Part shown: positions 54,091 through 59,251 of the stretch, piece by piece
Numbering within the stretch: position 1 is the stretch's first letter
Layout of the letters: each line of letters opens with the position of its first letter
Source of the DNA: Bacteroidaceae bacterium
GTDB lineage: Bacteria > Bacteroidota > Bacteroidia > Bacteroidales > Bacteroidaceae
DNA length: 59,251 nucleotides
Reading direction: 5' to 3'
Assembly: GCA_017546785.1 (NCBI GenBank)
Contig: JAFYRW010000031.1
Coordinates: 67,151 to 126,401 of the forward strand
Notes under the pieces: generated by a model
What the model was told of the DNA's origin: nothing
Database searches by the model: none
What the model saw: the letters and a program-made list of their open reading frames with translations, nothing else
Made by a program: the position numbers and the translations under genes

Positions 54091-55737
54091 TTACTTCTGC
54101 TGCTCAAGAGCGAGAGTCATAGTAGTCTGGTCGCAAACCTCTGTAGGACCAAAATACTGGATAGGACCGGGATAAACGTAGCAAGTCTCGTTAGCCCACT
54201 GCTCTCTCTTAGATGCAAATGTCTTGAAGGGTGCACCGTTAAGGTCTACCAATGCCTTCTGAATAACGGGTTTCATCTCGCCGTGGCGACGCTCCATATT
54301 CATCATCATTGTAATAGGTATACCGCCTGCAATCCACTCAGCTGCGGGAGCTGTTGTGTTACGTACCGATGACATATAACCGGTCTTGCCCGATGCGATG
54401 AGCAACGATGCGTTGTAACCGAGAGCATAGCAGTAGTCGGCGTCGTAGTTAGAAGGAGCTGCGCAACGTCCCTCGTAACCGAAGAAGTGATGCTGTGCGT
54501 TGAACTTGCCTGCGTATTTGCCCTCTGCCTTCCAAGCTGCCAATTTGTTTGATACCATCTCAGAGAGGAGCTTCTCTGTCTCGATGAGAGATACCTGTAC
54601 GTTACCGTGGGGGTCGCGGTCCATTGTCAGCTGACGAGCAACGCCTGCGGGAAGGCTTGCGTAAACGGCTGCGTTAGCCTCAGAAAGCAAGTTGATGATG
54701 TACTGACGCTGCTCCTCGGGTGCAACGGCTGCGTACTCCTCGCCTTTGTGTGCCAAAAGGTCGTTCAACTCAGCGATAAGAGCCTTCATCGCGGGGATAA
54801 ACTCGATAAGTCCCTCGGGGATAAGCACTGTACCAAAGTTGTTGCCTGCAGCAGCACGGTTAGCAACTGCCTGAGCGATTGATGTTACAATGTCGTCGAG
54901 TGACAAAGCCTTCTGCTCAACCTCCTCAGAGATGATACAGTAGTTGGGCTGTGTCTGTAGTGCGCACTCGAGAGCAATGTGAGATGCTGAACGACCCATC
55001 AATTTGATGAAGTGCCAATATTTCTGAGCCGAGTTACAATCGCGCTGGATGTTACCGATAACCTCTGAGTAAACTTTACAAGCTGTGTCGAATCCGAACG
55101 ATGTCTCGATGTAAGCGTTCTTAAGGTCACCGTCGATTGTCTTGGGACAGCCGATTACCTGTACGCCGGTGTTCTTTGCTGCGTAGTACTCAGCCAATAC
55201 ACAAGCGTTGGTGTTTGAATCGTCACCACCGATGATTACAAGAGCCTTGATGTCAAGCTCCTTGATAATCTCGAGGCCTTTGTCAAACTGCTCGGTCTTC
55301 TCCAACTTTGTACGACCCGAACCGATGATGTCGAAACCACCGGTGTTGCGGTACTCGTCCATAATCTCGGCAGTAATCTCCATATATTTGTGATCAACCA
55401 ATCCGCCGGGACCCATAAGGAATCCGTAGAGTTTGCTGTCGGCATTCAATTTCTTTACACCGTCGAAGAGACCAGCGATTACGTTGTGTCCGCCGGGAGC
55501 CTGTCCACCAGAGAGAATAACACCTACGTTGATAGCGGGATACTCTTTAACCTCGCCACCCTTCTCAAATGTTACGATGGGTAATCCATAGGTGTTGGGG
55601 AACATAGCCTTGATGGCCTCTTGGTCGGCAACTGACTCTGTTGCAGCACCTTCACAAATTTTGACTACCTCTTTAAGTGCCTGAGGCAACTTGGGCTGAT
55701 AAGCAGCCCTTGCTTGTTGCAATGCGCTAATTTTCAT
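54091..55737 (-). CDS. pfp: Pyrophosphate-dependent phosphofructokinase
   Basis: The enzyme phosphorylates fructose 6-phosphate using pyrophosphate instead of ATP, reversibly, in glycolysis. At 548 residues it is the long clade of the family. Landmarks are [20 protein letters not shown], the GGDDSNTNA loop whose aspartates mark PPi specificity, [11 protein letters not shown] with the catalytic aspartate, and [13 protein letters not shown]. Codon use is biased as in ilvC, which fits high expression. A GC-rich hairpin (GGCCTG 55784-55789 with CAGGCC 55796-55801) lies in its leader region. Confidence 0.96.
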   Translation of the reverse strand: MKISALQQARAAYQPKLPQALKEVVKICEGAATESVADQEAIKAMFPNTYGLPIVTFEKGGEVKEYPAINVGVILSGGQAPGGHNVIAGLFDGVKKLNADSKLYGFLMGPGGLVDHKYMEITAEIMDEYRNTGGFDIIGSGRTKLEKTEQFDKGLEIIKELDIKALVIIGGDDSNTNACVLAEYYAAKNTGVQVIGCPKTIDGDLKNAYIETSFGFDTACKVYSEVIGNIQRDCNSAQKYWHFIKLMGRSASHIALECALQTQPNYCIISEEVEQKALSLDDIVTSIAQAVANRAAAGNNFGTVLIPEGLIEFIPAMKALIAELNDLLAHKGEEYAAVAPEEQRQYIINLLSEANAAVYASLPAGVARQLTMDRDPHGNVQVSLIETEKLLSEMVSNKLAAWKAEGKYAGKFNAQHHFFGYEGRCAAPSNYDADYCYALGYNASLLIASGKTGYMSSVRNTTAPAAEWIAGGIPITMMMNMERRHGEMKPVIQKALVDLNGAPFKTFASKREQWANETCYVYPGPIQYFGPTEVCDQTTMTLALEQQK

Positions 55738-55911
55738 TTTTATAAATGTTTTGGATTAAAAAATGTTCGGTTTAATAGTTTGCGGCCTGTCAGGGCAGGC
55801 CAAATTATTGGCAAATTTCGCTTTTTTTTGTGAATTTTAAAAGCGCTTTTCGCATTTTCTGTACAAATAAATGGAAATAATCATATTTTTTTATTTCGTG
55901 TAGTTCAACTC

Positions 55912-55942
55912 TTGCTTTTTTATCTTCTATAGACTATCTTTA
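55912..55942 (+). promoter_or_regulatory. Promoter of the unknown gene/amidase unit
   Basis: TTG (55912-55914), a 20-base spacer and TATCTTTA (55935-55942), one base off TAnnTTTG. It implies a leader of about 73 nt. Confidence 0.5.
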
Positions 55943-56019
55943 CAAATGCAATCGTGCGGTGCGTGGCTATGCTGTCGTCTGCCGATTAACTTAATCCTTA
56001 AATTTAATTTCTAGAAATT

Positions 56020-56298
56020 ATGGCTAGTAGAAAAGATTTGAAAAAGGTGATTGCTTATATCGCCGACGAGTTGGCAACAGAGGCTTTTTATCTCTCTTAT
56101 GCTTCAAAGGGAACGACTGCGGAGTGGGTAGAGGTTTTTGATAGAATATTTTCAATGCAGAATGATTATACAGCTCGTGTGAGCCACGCTGAGCCCGGAA
56201 TGCCTGCACGCAAATATTTCGATACTCTGTGCTGCGCTTTCAACGAGGATGCAAAGGCTATACTCGACGAGATTCGCAGACTCGCAGAAAAGGAGTAA
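56020..56298 (+). CDS. Small unknown protein
   Basis: A 92-residue soluble helical protein (MASRKDLKKVIAYIADELAT...; FNEDAKAILDEIRRLAEKE). I do not recognise a domain. There is no signal peptide. Good codon use, a promoter-like element upstream and a 9-bp gap to the amidase gene support it being real and co-transcribed. Confidence 0.7.
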   Translation: MASRKDLKKVIAYIADELATEAFYLSYASKGTTAEWVEVFDRIFSMQNDYTARVSHAEPGMPARKYFDTLCCAFNEDAKAILDEIRRLAEKE

Positions 56299-56307
56299 AA
56301 AATCAAG

Positions 56308-59238
56308 ATGATAAAACGGCTTTTAATAACTATAGCTTGTTTTATTTGCGTTACGTTCTTGTCGGCACAAAATGCCGACAAGAAACTTATACGCTCTATC
56401 GAAACTTATTTCGAGAATTATAAATCGGAGAATATTGAGCTTAAAGCCTGCCGTCTCGACAAGAAGCGTCGAGGAGTAGTGGTGAGCAATAAGTCGCGTA
56501 GGGTGACTGTCTTTGCTAATGATAATTTTGGTGCGCAGCTCTTTACCACAAAGGTGGTGAATGACATATATTCCGATATTCGTAAGCTTCTGCCGCGGGA
56601 GCTGCGTAAATATAAATTAGAGGTTGTAACGTGCCGTAGGCCCATCGAGGAACTTGTGCCTCCTATTCTTACTAATAAAAAGGTTGCCGGACGTCATTGG
56701 GGAACCATAGATTACGAAGGTAACAGATGGGTGCATAACATTTCCCGTCCCTATATAGCCTCAAAGGGGCTCGATGGCAGGCATCTTGCTGTATGGCAGA
56801 GTCACGGCAGAGTCTTTGCCAATGATAAGAATTCGTGGCAGTGGCAGCGCCCCTCGCTCTATTGTACGACAGAGGATCTTTTTACGCAATCCATAGTAGT
56901 CCCTTTTCTTATTCCTATGCTGGAGAATGCCGGGGCTATCGTGTATACTCCGCGCGAGAGGGATTGGCAGCCTAACAGCGTAATTGTGGATAGCGACCGA
57001 AAGGTAGGAAAATCAATCTATTCCGAGGATACCGACAGAGGGGTACGCTGGTTCTCAGTCGATTCCGGTTATGTCTCTCGTGACGGATATTATGTCGATG
57101 GCGATAATCCCTTTGTCGAGGGAACGTCTCGCTGTGTTGCTGCTTCTCCCGAAGAGAAGGGCGCTACGGCTGTTGCCGAATGGCGTCCCGAAATTCCCGA
57201 GTCGGGCGAATATGCTGTCTATATATCTTATGCAGCAGCGCCCGATGCTGTTCCCGACGCTCGTTACAGTGTGCTGCACGCCGGAGGCGTTACCAATTTT
57301 GTGGTGAATCAGCGTATGGGCGGCGGCTCTTGGGTATATCTCGGTACATTCTATTTCAAGAAAGGCAGCCGCAAGGAGCAGGGTGTCAAATTGACCAATA
57401 TAAGTAATTATAAAGGTGTAGTCTGTGCCGATGCTGTGCGCTTTGGCGGTGGTATGGGAATTGTTGCCAGAGGCGACTCTCTGTCGGTGGTTACAAGCGG
57501 CCTTCCGCGTTATCTCGAGGGGGCGCGCTATGCTCTGCAGGTAGGAGGCTTTCCTCGTGAGGTATATTCGCCCAGCGATGGCGAGCGCGACTATAACGAT
57601 GATATAAACTGCCGATCCCACGCATTGAATTATCTGTCGGGCGGCTCTGTCTTTAATCCCGATACTACGGGCCTTAATGTCCCTATAGAAATGAGCTTTG
57701 GCTTTCATTCTGACGCAGGAATCTCGGCCGAGGATTCGCTCGTCGGCTCGTTGGGAATAGTTACAACTGAATTTAATGGCGATTCGATAGAGGCGGGCCT
57801 TTCGCGTTATATGGCCCGCGACATTATAAGTTATCTGTTGGTATGCGTACAGCGCGATATTCAGGCGCGCTATGGTATAAGATGGAACTGTCGCGGTATT
57901 CTCGACCGCAGCTACAGCGAGTCGCGCCTGCCCGTTGTCCCCGCAATGATTTTCGAGTCTCTCTCGCATCAGAATTTTGCTGATATGCGATTGGGACACG
58001 ACCCCGATTTTAAATTCACAATGGCACGTGCCGTATATAAGGCCTTGCTAAAGCAAATATGCTTCCTGCGAGGGCAGGAGTATGTTGTCCAGCCGTTGCC
58101 GGTGAGTAATTTTGCCCTGCAATTTGCCGAAAAGGATAATGTGCTACTTTCTTGGGATCCTGTCGAGGATTCTTTGGAGCCGACAGCAACGCCTAAGCGC
58201 TATATTGTCTATACCAGAATAAACGACGGTGGCTTTAATAATGGTATGATTGTCGATGGCAACAGCTGTATGATGAGGCTTGTCGAGGGTGTCCAATATA
58301 GCTTCAAGGTTACGGCGGTGAACGATGGTGGCGAGAGTCTGCCTTCGGAAATTCTCTCGGCCTCTATTTCTAAAAAAGATAAAGGGCGTGTGATGATTGT
58401 GAACGGCTTTCATAGGCTCTCTCCTCCCGAGATTGTAAATACAGCATCAAAGGCAGGGTTCGACCTTGATTCCGACCCGGGAATTGCCTATAGAAGAACC
58501 CCCGAATATTCGGGACGGCAATTGGATTATGAGCGCTCGAATATAGGCTATGAGGATGGCTTGGGATTAAGCGGTAACGACTTTGAGGGGCTGCTTATGG
58601 CTGGTAATTCGTTTGATTATCCCTATATGCACGGAAAGTCTCTTTCCGTAAACGGCTATTCTTATGTGTCGTGCAGCAGCGAGGCTGTTGTGAATGGAAA
58701 AATATCGCTCGGCGGTTACGATGCCGTAGATCTTATACTCGGTGCCGAAAAGCAGGGCGGCAAAGGCTCGCTTTTGTCCTATAATTACCCCTATAAGACA
58801 TTCCCCACAGAATTGCAGAAGGCATTGGAGAGTTATTGCGCCAACGGTGGCCGCCTCTTCGTCAGCGGAGCATATATTGCGAGTGATATGTATAAGAATG
58901 AGGCGGACCGTGAATTTATACGCCGATGGCTGAAATTCGATTATGGCGGCTCGGTGTTTAGCGTTACCGAGAATAGGGTGCTTGGCTCTAATGCTGATTT
59001 TGAGATTCTACGCAGCGTCAATGAGCAGAATTATGCCGTTGCCTCTCCCGATATATTGGTTCCTGTTGGCGACGCTTTTATACCTTTTATATATGCGGGC
59101 AACAAAGAGAGTGCAGCCGTTGCCTATTCGGGAGATTATAAGGTTCTTTCTACCAGCTTCCCGTTTGAGGCTATTGCTGATGAGTGGCAACGCAACAGGG
59201 TGATGAAAGCTGTAATATCCTTCTTGCTAGGGAAGTAA
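56308..59238 (+). CDS. Exported amidase_3-like protein with golvesin-type insert
   Basis: A 976-residue protein with a signal peptide (MIKRLLITIACFICVTFLSA). The chain looks like an N-acetylmuramoyl-L-alanine amidase fold split by an insert. VWQSHGRVF (His166) and YTPRERDW (Glu217) come first. A golvesin C-terminal-like beta domain follows (about 245-390, with SGEYAVYISYAAAP and GGSWVYLGTFYFKKG). The fold then resumes with GFHSDAG (His467) and IFESLSHQN (Glu550). An FN3-like module (about 593-680) and a C-terminal alpha/beta domain (690-976) complete it. A cell-wall or polysaccharide hydrolase is likely. Related proteins are often labelled xanthan lyase, which I consider unsupported. Confidence 0.75.
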   Translation: MIKRLLITIACFICVTFLSAQNADKKLIRSIETYFENYKSENIELKACRLDKKRRGVVVSNKSRRVTVFANDNFGAQLFTTKVVNDIYSDIRKLLPRELRKYKLEVVTCRRPIEELVPPILTNKKVAGRHWGTIDYEGNRWVHNISRPYIASKGLDGRHLAVWQSHGRVFANDKNSWQWQRPSLYCTTEDLFTQSIVVPFLIPMLENAGAIVYTPRERDWQPNSVIVDSDRKVGKSIYSEDTDRGVRWFSVDSGYVSRDGYYVDGDNPFVEGTSRCVAASPEEKGATAVAEWRPEIPESGEYAVYISYAAAPDAVPDARYSVLHAGGVTNFVVNQRMGGGSWVYLGTFYFKKGSRKEQGVKLTNISNYKGVVCADAVRFGGGMGIVARGDSLSVVTSGLPRYLEGARYALQVGGFPREVYSPSDGERDYNDDINCRSHALNYLSGGSVFNPDTTGLNVPIEMSFGFHSDAGISAEDSLVGSLGIVTTEFNGDSIEAGLSRYMARDIISYLLVCVQRDIQARYGIRWNCRGILDRSYSESRLPVVPAMIFESLSHQNFADMRLGHDPDFKFTMARAVYKALLKQICFLRGQEYVVQPLPVSNFALQFAEKDNVLLSWDPVEDSLEPTATPKRYIVYTRINDGGFNNGMIVDGNSCMMRLVEGVQYSFKVTAVNDGGESLPSEILSASISKKDKGRVMIVNGFHRLSPPEIVNTASKAGFDLDSDPGIAYRRTPEYSGRQLDYERSNIGYEDGLGLSGNDFEGLLMAGNSFDYPYMHGKSLSVNGYSYVSCSSEAVVNGKISLGGYDAVDLILGAEKQGGKGSLLSYNYPYKTFPTELQKALESYCANGGRLFVSGAYIASDMYKNEADREFIRRWLKFDYGGSVFSVTENRVLGSNADFEILRSVNEQNYAVASPDILVPVGDAFIPFIYAGNKESAAVAYSGDYKVLSTSFPFEAIADEWQRNRVMKAVISFLLGK

Positions 59239-59251
59239 ATTGCCTTTAGTA

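Noticed and set aside
1-59251. Mobile elements, defence islands, retrons or toxin-antitoxin pairs
   Set aside because: I saw no transposase, integrase, reverse transcriptase, nuclease-effector or antitoxin-like proteins, and no flanking direct repeats or tRNA-associated junctions.

Overview
The window is a stretch of core chromosome from a member of the order Bacteroidales (Bacteroidota), probably a gut species; the genus cannot be fixed from the sequence alone. The evidence is: promoters of the Bacteroidota type (-7 element TAnnTTTG with a TTTG/TTG about 19-21 bases upstream) in front of many genes; almost no Shine-Dalgarno sequences; a tmRNA whose tag reads GETNYALAA; a long pyrophosphate-dependent phosphofructokinase; a ResB-CcsA fusion; a GH92 mannosidase; and many protein families largely confined to this phylum (DUF3256, DUF4831, DUF5723, DUF3078, DUF4421, DUF4468, Porin_10). 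No phage, insertion sequence, CRISPR array, toxin-antitoxin or defence locus was seen, and there is no tRNA or rRNA gene.

Layout. 1-7.8 kb: the end of a DUF3256 protein, then two leftward operons, hpt-adk-obg (purine salvage, nucleotide balance, ribosome GTPase) and DUF4831-ffh-folD-capA. 7.8-15.1 kb: an AraC-type regulator, tmRNA, a 1033-residue lipoprotein paired with a DUF5723 barrel, a 540-base gap, and a thioredoxin-like lipoprotein. 15.2-19.8 kb (rightward): a GNAT acetyltransferase, a small unknown protein, a LamG/GH18 secreted glycosidase and a DNA glycosylase. 19.8-22.9 kb: coiled-coil protein, zapA, a structured spacer, RNase Y and an HD hydrolase. 22.8-29.3 kb (leftward): cytochrome c assembly protein, mntP, DUF2156 protein, an unknown protein and yidC. 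29.5-33.7 kb (rightward): DUF3078 barrel, a cation/proton antiporter and an exported carbonic anhydrase. 33.8-37.6 kb (leftward): GH92 mannosidase and a GadC-like permease. 37.85-43.3 kb: the branched-chain amino acid operon ilvD-ilvB-ilvN-ilvC with its control leader. 43.4-46.2 kb: a repeat-rich secreted protein and a FadL-like barrel. 46.2-51.2 kb (leftward): a five-gene envelope operon (DUF4468, a hidden 55-residue membrane protein, Porin_10, an oxidoreductase, DUF4421). 51.4-53.1 kb: PASTA protein and pseudouridine synthase. 53.2-55.7 kb: GH25 lysozyme and pfp. 56-59.2 kb: a small unknown protein and a large amidase/golvesin-domain protein.

The most informative hidden element is the ilv leader (37854-38056). 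It contains a promoter, a 22-codon peptide with the run Val-Val-Ile-Val-Val-Leu, mutually exclusive hairpins and an intrinsic terminator. Together these form a complete ribosome-mediated attenuator in a phylum where Shine-Dalgarno sites are scarce. Other points worth a look are a 55-codon GTG-start gene packed between two operon genes, a 45-bp coding tandem repeat with a duplicated three-unit block, a possibly leaderless ccsBA mRNA, and a hairpin in front of RNase Y.
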